Source of the DNA: a bacterium
Lineage (GTDB): Bacteria; Cyanobacteriota; Sericytochromatia; S15B-MN24; VGJW01
Reading direction: 5' to 3'
Assembly: GCA_021790035.1 (NCBI GenBank)
Contig: JAJYIO010000082.1
Location: 1-8,440, forward strand
DNA: 8,440 nucleotides
In this document: one piece after another, positions 1 to 5,186 of the stretch
Layout: the number at the start of each line of letters is the position of its first letter
Numbering within the stretch: position 1 is the stretch's first letter
Program-made: the position numbers and the translations under genes
Notes under the pieces: generated by a model
What the model was told of the DNA's origin: nothing
Seen by the model: only the letters and a program-made list of their open reading frames with translations
The model's database searches: none

Positions 1-27
1 GGGCCGAAGAAGGAGGCGCCCAAATGA
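1..27 (+). CDS. C-terminal end of an upstream gene (partial)
   Basis: Frame 1 is open from the first base and reads GPKKEAPK before a TGA at 25-27. The TGA overlaps the ATG of the next gene as ATGA, a common arrangement for translationally coupled genes. Only eight codons are visible, so no function can be given. The overlap suggests that the Met-rich secreted protein is a downstream member of an operon that begins to the left of the window. The alternative is that this is simply untranslated leader that happens to be open. Confidence 0.4.
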   Translation, partial: GPKKEAPK

Positions 28-512
28 ACGTTCGCAAGGATCGGCGCATTCTCGGACTCGCCGCGGCGGGCCTCTTGATGCTGGCAACCCAAGTCTCGCC
101 GGCCTTTGCCCAGGTTCAATCGCCGGACGCAACGGCTTCAAAGGCGCAGGCTATCCAGCCCTCTCCTGGCCCTGGCGGGGGCGGCGGTGGAATGATGGGC
201 AGGGGAGGCATGACGGGCCCCGGCGGCGGCATGATGGAAGGCCGCATGTCCGGGATGATGAGCCGCTGCCAGCAGGCCGAGGCTGCCAATTTCTCAGATC
301 TTGACCGCGCCCGGACGCTCCTCGAGTCGGCCCGCACGTCGACCGACGCCGGGACGTCGCGTCGTGACATTGCCAAGGCGGAAGAGATCCTTGCCAGCAT
401 GCGCCAGCGCACGGCGACCTGCTCCACGATGATGGGGCAGATGCGCCAGATGATGAGGGGAGGCGCCGAAGAGATGCAGACCCCGGCGGCACCCGGCAGT
501 ACCCGGCCGTAG
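24..512 (+). CDS. Secreted Met/Gly-rich protein of unknown function
   Basis: A 162-residue protein. The N-terminus is a classical Sec signal peptide: basic residues at 2-8, a hydrophobic core at about 10-22, and AFA at 27-29 followed by Q30, a good signal peptidase I site. The mature protein should be periplasmic or secreted. Residues 50-80 are a low-complexity Gly/Met stretch with MM pairs and MxxM spacings. A charged helical segment with one cysteine at each end (C82 and C133) follows, then another Met cluster at 136-144. An AAGGAGG ribosome binding site at 9-15 supports the ATG at 24. Met clusters of this kind occur in periplasmic proteins that bind copper(I) or silver. Together with the neighbouring BlaI/CopY-family repressor and His-rich gene this hints at metal handling, but no known domain is recognised. 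The spacing to the broken gene downstream suggests one transcript. Confidence 0.85.
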   Translation: MNVRKDRRILGLAAAGLLMLATQVSPAFAQVQSPDATASKAQAIQPSPGPGGGGGGMMGRGGMTGPGGGMMEGRMSGMMSRCQQAEAANFSDLDRARTLLESARTSTDAGTSRRDIAKAEEILASMRQRTATCSTMMGQMRQMMRGGAEEMQTPAAPGSTRP

Positions 513-530
513 GCGATCCTGGATTCCGGC

Positions 531-611
531 AGGAGGACGCCATGCGGGGGCCGTCGCATGCGCTCTCATGCTGCCGCTTTGGCTCACCGGCCCCTGTTAT
601 CGAGGCTCTAG
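531..611 (+). promoter_or_regulatory. Strong ribosome binding site with no matching intact gene
   Basis: AGGAGG at 531-536 stands five bases before an ATG at 542, an ideal initiation site. The frame from 542 stays open to the stop at 989-991, but its first part does not resemble the conserved family sequence, which lies in another frame from 612. In that other frame a TAG at 609-611 directly precedes a GTG at 612, which has its own weaker GAGG at 602-605. The good initiation site has probably been uncoupled from the conserved reading frame by mutation. Confidence 0.4.
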
Positions 612-991
612 GTGAACGGCCGAGCGGGAATCGTGGTCCTGCCTGGCATGCCGTTCGAGTTGGCCTGGCAGGTGCGCGAGCCGGGATCGAACGCGGTCTT
701 GACGCGGTTCATGCAGGACGATGGCGAGTTCATGCACTTGGTTCCCGTGCGCTGGGATCTCTCAACCTTTGCGCACTTGCATCCTTCTTTGAGGCCCGAT
801 GGGACTTTCCGGTTACGCCTGAATTCCCTCACGACCGACTCCGATCGCAGATGCCGACGGGCTCGAGGGGGTCGGACCTCGTCTACACGATGACGGGCAC
901 GAACCGAATGCCCCATGGCGTCTACAAGGTCTGGTGCCAGGCGAGGCGCGAGGGGCGCGTCCTTACCTTCCCCTTCGTCATCACCCTCTGA
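612..991 (+). pseudogene. Broken copy of the FAHxHP envelope-protein gene, internal deletion and frameshift
   Basis: From the GTG at 612 the frame encodes a conserved N-terminal part with MHLVP at about residues 41-45 and FAHLHP at 53-58. This pattern (a His after Met, then F-x-H-x-HP) is typical of beta-sandwich envelope proteins related to YtkA-like domains. The match to the second copy at 2440-3183 runs through LRLNS and then breaks near 850. The sequence resumes in a different frame (that of the ATG at 542) with PHGVYKVWCQARREGRV, which matches the C-terminus of the other copy (PHGVYKIWCQTRRDDRV). The missing middle is about 460 bases when compared with the second copy, and the join shifts the frame. 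The central domain with its DLQPWLGMTGH motif is gone. The gene is therefore judged non-functional, though the 542 frame could still yield a 149-residue hybrid. Confidence 0.7.
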
Positions 992-1041
992 CCGCGCGAC
1001 CCTCCGCTTTGCCTGCCGCCGGGCCAGCCTGCTCCCACTGC

Positions 1042-1998
1042 TCAGGAAGGAAGCTCGACCTTGCAGAGCAGTTGGTGATCTTGCGCCATCGCCATGGAAG
1101 GAGCGATGCCCAGCGTGAGGATCACGAACCCCCAGGCCAAGGCGATCGCGATGAGGGAGCGGCCAAGGTCCCGACGACCGTCGATCGCATCCCCGGATTC
1201 CGTCAGCCCCATGAGGCGGCCGATCCGCCGCTCGATGGTCTCTGCGCCGGTAAACTGGGGTACCCCGGACAGAGCGAGATCTGGGGTGGAACCAAACTTC
1301 CAGAACTTGGCCAGAGCGCTTGCCAGGGCCAGGGGGCGGCCCGTCCGGCCCACGGCGAGCGCGTCTGCCGCATTCTCGATGTCTGCCACGAGAGTGGCCT
1401 GGATTTGCCGGAGGGCGGCAAGCGGAACGAACCGCGCCCACAGGGCGCCGAGCGCTGCCAGCACGACATCCTTACGCCCGACGTGGGCAAGCTCGTGAGC
1501 CACGACGGCCTCGAGCTCGGCGAAGTCCAGATTCCCGAGCATCCAGTCGGATAGGACCACTTCAGGGCGTCGCCAGCCCAGAACAAAGGCCGCCGGACGG
1601 TCCAGAGGCAACACCTTGACCCCGATCTCCCCGCCAAGGCCTTTGATGACCGTGAGCACAGCGGGATCGCGGGAAATTGGAAGGGTCTGAATCAGCCGTG
1701 CCAGGCGCCAACGTCGCTCGACGACCCGCGCCACGCTGGCGGCAAAGTAGGCGATGACGCCCGTCGAGGCCACCAGGCTGGCAGCCTGATCCCAGGGAGC
1801 GCTATGGGCGAAGCACTCCTGATCAACCATAAAGAACGTCGCGATGGCTAGCGTCAGCGCGCTCGCGGGCAGCAGCGACAGAAGCATGAATGAGGAGGCC
1901 ATGCGAACACCCCTGGTCGGGTGTGCAGAGAGCGGGCTCGCAGCCTTGAGAAGCAACCATGCGCCCAGCAGGCCGGCCGCAAGCAGAAGCGTGTGCAT
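1042..1998 (-). CDS. M56 (BlaR1-type) membrane metallopeptidase without sensor domain
   Basis: A 318-residue membrane protein. Hydrophobic segments lie at about 2-20, 35-58, 72-91 and 281-300, the four-helix plan of BlaR1/MecR1 membrane domains. The zinc protease motif HELAH is at 168-172 and a likely third ligand glutamate is in the following helix (ENAAD, E208). In the known systems such a protease responds to an extracellular signal and leads to inactivation of its partner repressor BlaI or MecI. Here the protein ends about 18 residues after the last membrane helix, so the penicillin-binding sensor domain of true BlaR1 is absent. The signal must be sensed in another way, for example by the loops or a partner protein. 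The ATG shares one base with the stop of the BlaI gene (TGATG), which indicates translational coupling. No symbol is given because a role in beta-lactam resistance is not supported. Confidence 0.9.
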   Translation of the reverse strand: MHTLLLAAGLLGAWLLLKAASPLSAHPTRGVRMASSFMLLSLLPASALTLAIATFFMVDQECFAHSAPWDQAASLVASTGVIAYFAASVARVVERRWRLARLIQTLPISRDPAVLTVIKGLGGEIGVKVLPLDRPAAFVLGWRRPEVVLSDWMLGNLDFAELEAVVAHELAHVGRKDVVLAALGALWARFVPLAALRQIQATLVADIENAADALAVGRTGRPLALASALAKFWKFGSTPDLALSGVPQFTGAETIERRIGRLMGLTESGDAIDGRRDLGRSLIAIALAWGFVILTLGIAPSMAMAQDHQLLCKVELPS

Positions 1999-2438
1999 CA
2001 GCCCTCCGCCGAGCGGCGACGGCGCAACTCTTCGATGAGCTGGTCAGCCTCATGGTCCCCCCGGCCGGCTGCTTCCGCCAGGTGGGCCAGAGCAGGCTCG
2101 GCGAAGTCTGTCAGAAGATCATCTATGACCCGACCCACCGCCTTGCGCGTGAAGTCCTGCTGCGAAAGCGGCGCCCAGTACTGGTGGGGGTAGACCGCCT
2201 TGTCGGCCTTCAAGACGCCCTTTCCCGCCAGCCTCTGGATTGTGGTCATGATGGTTGTGTAACCGTGCGGCTTGTCCTCGAAACCCGCGTCATAGACGGC
2301 CCTGACGGTCATCCGCGTATTTGGAGGATGACGCCAGAATTGCTCCATCACGGCAATCTCGAGATCACCGAGGAGCTTACGCAAGCCAACCTTGCGCGGC
2401 CAGTAAATCGTATTTTCGTTCTCGAAGAGGTCGTCCAC
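1998..2438 (-). CDS. BlaI/MecI/CopY-family transcriptional repressor
   Basis: A 146-residue winged-helix repressor. The start of the DNA-binding domain is marked by LGDLEIAVMEQFW at 23-35. The recognition-helix region GYTTIMTTIQRLAGKGVL at 59-76 and the wing ending near residue 90 match the family closely. Residues 95-140 form the helical dimerisation part. In staphylococcal BlaI the partner protease triggers cleavage near the start of this part; the DF at 95-96 is in the corresponding area, but equivalence is only a guess. GTG is chosen as start because GGGAG (plus-strand complement within 2447-2451) stands eight bases upstream. The gene is co-transcribed with the M56 protease. Family members commonly repress their own operon and neighbouring genes, so the truncated divergent gene at 2440 may once have been a target. 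Confidence 0.93.
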   Translation of the reverse strand: MDDLFENENTIYWPRKVGLRKLLGDLEIAVMEQFWRHPPNTRMTVRAVYDAGFEDKPHGYTTIMTTIQRLAGKGVLKADKAVYPHQYWAPLSQQDFTRKAVGRVIDDLLTDFAEPALAHLAEAAGRGDHEADQLIEELRRRRSAEG

Positions 2439-2490
2439 GGTGCTTCTCCCGGTGTTGACGCCCTCATTTTACGCCACGTGCGGACGGTCC
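2439..2490 (-). promoter_or_regulatory. Candidate promoter and operator region of the BlaI-M56 operon
   Basis: On the minus strand a TAAAAT hexamer (2471 to 2466) lies 27 bases before the GTG of the repressor gene and is a plausible -10 element. No good -35 hexamer is visible at the usual distance. The palindromes CACGTG (2475-2480) and GGACGGTCC (2482-2490) are just upstream and could serve as operator half-sites. The classical staphylococcal bla operator dyad is not present. The same stretch carries the junction with the truncated plus-strand gene. Confidence 0.35.
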
Positions 2491-3183
2491 ACCCCAACCT
2501 TCGCGCACGTCCACCCCGCCTTGGGGGCCGATGGGACCTTCAGCTTGCGTCTGAATTCCCCCACGGCCGACCCTGACAACCAAGACGCCGCGACCGCCGT
2601 CCCCCTGCCCTGGACCTACTTCCTCTTCGGGCAGGTCCTACTCAACGGTCAGACGGCCCTGTCCGAGGCGAGAGCGGTCTTGACGGCATCGGGCACCGCA
2701 CCGAACGCACCCGTCACGCCGGATCCTGCCGGTACCGATGGCCGCGTCGTCAAGTATTTCCGGGCCGATGGGACGCCCGGGACTTTCGGCGACGAGTACC
2801 AGGTCACGCTCACGGACTCCCAGCCTTCGGGGATGATCAACCTCGACTTTCACATCACCGAGAAGATGGCGATGGGCGGTGGCGAACCGATGTACATGCC
2901 GGTCACGGACTTGCAGCCCTGGCTCGGCATGACGGGCCACGCGATCCTCATCAGCGCCGCGGGAGACACGGCGGACCAGAAGGTCTTCCGGCCCATCCAT
3001 GCGGGTATGGGTGACGGGGCTTCGATGGCCGGGATGCCGCCGATGCCTGGCGGCTCGACCGGCCCGGATCTGATGTTCATGCTGATGAGAGCAGGCATGG
3101 TGCCCCACGGCGTCTACAAGATCTGGTGCCAGACCCGGCGCGACGATCGCGTCTACGCCTTCACCTTCGTCGTTTCCCTGTAG
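2440..3183 (+). CDS. 5'-truncated FAHVHP/YtkA-like envelope protein gene
   Basis: The open frame gives 247 residues from a GTG at 2440. The first about 20 residues are not family-like, and similarity to the other copy (612-991) starts near TFAHVHP at 20-26. After it come a beta-rich segment, DLQPWLGMTGHAI at 157-169, a His/Met-rich loop (IHAGMGDGASMAGMPPMPG, 185-203) and the conserved tail PHGVYKIWCQTRRDDRV at 222-238. I recognise the pattern of paired DL-x-FxHxHP and LQPxLGxxGH motifs from uncharacterised secreted or membrane-anchored beta-sandwich proteins; the His and Met residues suggest metal binding. Compared with the first copy, the N-terminal part with the MHL motif is missing and its place is taken by the 5' end of the oppositely oriented repressor gene. 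No signal peptide or convincing ribosome binding site remains, so this may be a decaying remnant although the rest of the frame is intact. Confidence 0.6.
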   Translation: MLLPVLTPSFYATCGRSTPTFAHVHPALGADGTFSLRLNSPTADPDNQDAATAVPLPWTYFLFGQVLLNGQTALSEARAVLTASGTAPNAPVTPDPAGTDGRVVKYFRADGTPGTFGDEYQVTLTDSQPSGMINLDFHITEKMAMGGGEPMYMPVTDLQPWLGMTGHAILISAAGDTADQKVFRPIHAGMGDGASMAGMPPMPGGSTGPDLMFMLMRAGMVPHGVYKIWCQTRRDDRVYAFTFVVSL

Positions 3184-3202
3184 GTTCTGTTCACCGCCTC
3201 AG

Positions 3203-3212
3203 CGACCGGTCG
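3203..3212. repeat. 10-bp perfect palindrome between convergent genes
   Basis: CGACCGGTCG is self-complementary. It lies between the stop of the plus-strand gene at 3183 and the stop of the minus-strand microprotein at 3228. It could be a weak bidirectional hairpin, but there is no T-run on either side and no loop, so termination is not supported. Confidence 0.25.
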
Positions 3213-3227
3213 TTCGTTGGCAGCACG

Positions 3228-3383
3228 TCAGTTGTCCGAACCCACGCAGCCATCATCCTGAAGAGACGACTCGGGGAGCACGCTCGCGCAGGCCAAGCAC
3301 ATCGTGACGCCGGGGACTGCGGCGCTGCCGCAGCGCTCGCAGCTGGTGGCGTTGAGCAGGGCGAGGATGTTCTCCGCGTGCAT
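3228..3383 (-). CDS. 51-residue zinc-ribbon microprotein
   Basis: A short frame of 51 residues. It reads a helical start (MHAENILALLNATS) and then a clear treble-clef or zinc-ribbon signature: C15-E-R-C18-G and C29-L-A-C32, two CxxC knuckles ten residues apart. A further cysteine at 46 stands in a polar acidic tail. Such four-cysteine knuckles bind one structural zinc ion. The ATG is preceded by a purine-rich AAGGGGGAT, about four bases from the start, a good ribosome binding site. The gene follows the 144-residue protein on the same strand with a gap of 54 bases, so the two are likely one transcript. The function is unknown; the protein may be an adaptor or bind nucleic acid. Automated gene finders may miss it because of its length. 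Confidence 0.6.
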   Translation of the reverse strand: MHAENILALLNATSCERCGSAAVPGVTMCLACASVLPESSLQDDGCVGSDN

Positions 3384-3437
3384 GAGATCCCCCTTCTATG
3401 CGGCAGTTCCCTCCTGGGCGAACCGAACTCCGGCCGT

Positions 3438-3872
3438 TCAGCCCGCCTCTGTCCCGAACTCGGCTGCGCCGTCACGGACGAGGAATTCCATGCGGCCCTT
3501 GCGATCACCGAGCAGGAACGCCGCCTTGCGGCCGCCATCAGGCTTTTCGACCTCCAGCAGCAGATGGGCGAAGTTCTCGTCCGGATCGTTCGTGATCTCG
3601 ATCGTCCCGTAGCCGGATTCGAAAGCCGAAAGATCGATCGTTGTCCCCCCGTCCGAGGCGGCCAGGCGCAGGTGCGCCCTCGTCACCGTCTCTCTGCCGG
3701 ACTGGTGCTCGGCGGAGCTCAGCGCCAGGAGTGCGCGCTCGTTGCCGTTTCGATCGAAGAGCCTGACGGCCGGATCGCCTTGGCCATCGAGCTCGAGGAC
3801 GATTCGCGGGGTGCCGGCCGCGTCCGGGATGACCAGCCGCGAGGCGCGGATCTCCGGCAAGGATGCGTCCAC
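3438..3872 (-). CDS. Beta-rich protein of unknown function, 144 residues
   Basis: Not assigned to a family. The sequence alternates short hydrophobic strands with Asp/Gly/Asn turns, for example RLVIPDAAGTPRIVLELDG (13-31), AVRLFDRNGNERALLALS (35-52), HLRLAAS-DGGTTIDLSAF and, near the C-terminus, AAFLLGDRKGRMEFLVRDG. The spacing looks like repeated beta hairpins, with the turn motif D-x-N/A-G-x-x-R recurring, as in beta-solenoid or beta-propeller-like proteins. There is no signal peptide or membrane segment, so a cytoplasmic location is likely. The GTG start is supported by AAAGGAG eight bases upstream. The zinc-ribbon microprotein follows 54 bases downstream on the same strand. A longer plus-strand frame overlaps this gene but lacks a ribosome binding site and sensible composition. 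Confidence 0.75.
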   Translation of the reverse strand: MDASLPEIRASRLVIPDAAGTPRIVLELDGQGDPAVRLFDRNGNERALLALSSAEHQSGRETVTRAHLRLAASDGGTTIDLSAFESGYGTIEITNDPDENFAHLLLEVEKPDGGRKAAFLLGDRKGRMEFLVRDGAAEFGTEAG

Positions 3873-3891
3873 GGTCCGGACTCCTTTCGGT

Positions 3892-3928
3892 CGATAGCCC
3901 GTGAGGGCTCACGCAGTACGGAACTGCG
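3892..3928 (-). promoter_or_regulatory. Two adjacent inverted repeats in the leader of the 144-residue protein gene
   Basis: Just upstream of the GTG at 3872 are two perfect dyads: GTGAG-GG-CTCAC (3901-3912) and CGCAGT-ACGGA-ACTGCG (3912-3928). They abut each other and could form hairpins in the leader RNA or act as operator sites. GCTATCG (minus strand, 3898 to 3892), a motif also found upstream of two other minus-strand genes, lies between them and the ribosome binding site. No convincing -35/-10 pair is seen. Confidence 0.35.
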
Positions 3929-4087
3929 ACCTATTCGGCCCATCCGCTCTGCCCAGGGGGACCGAGGATACGAGCCATCGCGCCAATCTGTCAACGATGA
4001 ATCAGCCGGGGCGCAATGCCGAGGCGCTCTATTTTCTCGGCGGCCATGCGCGGCTTGCATGCATCCCCCACCTGCTCAGTACCTGAG
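3929..4087. other. Intergenic stretch without recognisable genes
   Basis: This lies between the leader of the gene starting at 3872 and the stop of the DUF2924/RHH gene at 4155. Short frames exist on both strands (for example a 29-codon plus-strand frame from 3996), but none has a ribosome binding site or a protein-like composition. Part of it (around 4028-4042) is richer in A and T than the flanks. Nothing else is seen. Confidence 0.5.
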
Positions 4088-4119
4088 GCGGGGCTCCGAA
4101 CCGAAGGCCGGGGCCCCGC
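4088..4119 (-). terminator. Possible hairpin after the DUF2924/RHH gene
   Basis: GCGGGGC (4088-4094) pairs perfectly with GCCCCGC (4113-4119), giving a seven-base, all-GC stem with an 18-base loop. It begins about 36 bases past the stop codon of the minus-strand gene at 4155. A T-run does not follow, so intrinsic termination is uncertain; high-GC genomes often lack it. Confidence 0.3.
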
Positions 4120-4154
4120 TGTGCGCACCGTTCGCGCTGGCGCTGACGTGCGGC

Positions 4155-4910
4155 TCACGCCTCGGTTGCCAGCAGAGCGGCGACATCGTTCTCGCCGACG
4201 CTGGCGAGGTAGGACTGCAGCGATCGCCGGAACAGATCCATGCGGTTGCGAAGGCCCTGCCGGCGCCATGCCTCATCGAGCTTGTCGACCAGGTCCGCCT
4301 CCATTCGGAGCGGCAGGACCATGACGTCGTCGCCAGCTTTCTGGTGCCGCTGGCGTGGGGAACGCGGGGCCCGACCCTTCTGTGCCTCGCGCAGCCTGTA
4401 GAGCAGATAGTTGCGGCTGCCGCTGCTCGTAGCACGGCCGAAAGCCTCGATGTAGCGGGCCTGAAGTGCGGGCACGTCGAGCTGGGATAGCTTGGTGTCG
4501 TCGACGATCGCTTCAGGACCGGCGAGTTCCGACACTGCGGCCGGCTCCGGGGCGGTATTTTGATCGGGGTCGGTCGGCGCCTCTTCCAGTGCGCCGCTCG
4601 GTACGGCTTCCGAGATGGCCTGGGTGGCGGGCGTGGCGGCCAAGGCAGCGTCTGTCGCTGCGGTCTCGGTCGCCGGTTCCTCGGGCTCGGTGGAGGCGGC
4701 CGTATCCGCGGGGACGGCCGCCTCCATGATCGAGCGCACGAGCCAGGCCCTCGTGGGGCACTTCGTCGGTTTGCCCACGACCTCCGCGTACAGCGCTTGC
4801 AACTCGCCGATTTTCATCGTGCCGAGCCGGTCAATCTCGTTGCCGGACTTGCTGGCCGCCGGGGCCGTCGTTCCCTGGGCCTTCGTCTCTGTCTTGCCGG
4901 TCTTCGTCAT
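4155..4910 (-). CDS. DUF2924/SAP-like repeats fused to a ribbon-helix-helix domain
   Basis: A 251-residue protein from the second of two adjacent ATG codons; the first ATG (4913) is only three bases from the AAGGAG site, the second is six away. After a Lys/Ala-rich start, a first repeat at about 33-63 (MKIGELQALYAEVVGKPT, then AWLVRSIMEA) resembles a second at about 145-178 (LDVPALQARYIEAFGRAT, then NYLLYRLREAQ). The pattern L-x-x-x-Y-x-E-x-x-G-[KR]-x-T followed by a helix is that of DUF2924 or SAP-like helical modules. A linker of about 80 residues rich in Ala, Glu, Pro and Thr separates them. The C-terminus, VLPLRMEADLVDKLDEAW through QSYLASVGE (about 198-239), has the strand-helix-helix form of CopG/Arc-type ribbon-helix-helix DNA-binding domains. 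It is probably a dimeric DNA-binding regulator or chromosome-associated protein. The tandem repeat in its promoter region suggests autoregulation. Confidence 0.82.
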   Translation of the reverse strand: MTKTGKTETKAQGTTAPAASKSGNEIDRLGTMKIGELQALYAEVVGKPTKCPTRAWLVRSIMEAAVPADTAASTEPEEPATETAATDAALAATPATQAISEAVPSGALEEAPTDPDQNTAPEPAAVSELAGPEAIVDDTKLSQLDVPALQARYIEAFGRATSSGSRNYLLYRLREAQKGRAPRSPRQRHQKAGDDVMVLPLRMEADLVDKLDEAWRRQGLRNRMDLFRRSLQSYLASVGENDVAALLATEA

Positions 4911-4943
4911 CATCTTCTCCTTCGCGTGGCGCCCGGATCCGCT

Positions 4944-4966
4944 CTGGGCGCGATAGCCTGGGCGCG
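4944..4966 (-). repeat. Tandem 9-bp repeat upstream of the RHH gene, candidate operator
   Basis: On the minus strand CGCGCCCAG occurs twice, exactly, separated by five bases (4966-4958 and 4952-4944). The spacing from start to start is 14 bases. The site is 34-56 bases upstream of the ATG at 4910, where a core promoter is expected, and the spacer with its flank forms GCTATCG. Ribbon-helix-helix regulators often bind short tandem or inverted repeats in their own promoters. Autoregulation is therefore an inference from position and exact repetition. Confidence 0.45.
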
Positions 4967-5186
4967 TGACGATGACATTGAGCCGTCGATGGCGCGGGAC
5001 ATCCAGATGCTTCTCGCTGCGTCATCGATAAGAGTTCGATGTGCCGGCGAGAGATCTTGGTGAGCCCTCGCTTGCCATCGTCATCACGGCCGATCGCGCT
5101 ACGTATGCCAGCCTGCCGAGCACGGAGGTGCAAGATGGGCGAGAGGTCGGCCGATTGGGTGGGCGCTCGTCTGGCCGGAGCCGAAC
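4967..5186. other. Intergenic stretch without recognisable genes
   Basis: This lies between the end of the three-gene operon (stop at 5187) and the promoter region of the DUF2924/RHH gene. A minus-strand frame running through 5150-4980 contains a modestly protein-like stretch (GKRGLTKISRRHIELLS) but has no good start or ribosome binding site and continues out of frame into the next gene. It may be a remnant. No terminator hairpin with a T-run was found after the stop at 5187. Confidence 0.45.

Noticed and set aside
608..1441. A 277-codon minus-strand open frame over the broken gene and the M56 gene
   Set aside because: It overlaps the HELAH-containing M56 gene in another frame and is antisense to the conserved FAHLHP segment; it is very rich in Arg, Pro and Gly and shows no domain.
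1042..2438. A beta-lactam resistance regulon (blaR1/blaI)
   Set aside because: The protease lacks the penicillin-binding sensor domain and no beta-lactamase or penicillin-binding protein gene is in the window, so the pair is named by family only.
2439..2490. A classical bla/mec operator dyad
   Set aside because: The TACA/TGTA-type dyad of staphylococcal operators is not present; only unrelated short palindromes are seen.
1959..2576. A 205-codon plus-strand open frame opposite the BlaI gene
   Set aside because: The BlaI family match on the minus strand is clear and complete, so this is its antisense shadow.
3996..4086. A 29-codon plus-strand frame
   Set aside because: It has no ribosome binding site, no recognisable motif and no supporting context.
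3126..4490. A 454-codon plus-strand open frame
   Set aside because: It starts inside the conserved C-terminus of the 2440-3183 gene and runs opposite to three better supported minus-strand genes. It has no ribosome binding site, and its composition is that of an antisense frame in high-GC DNA.
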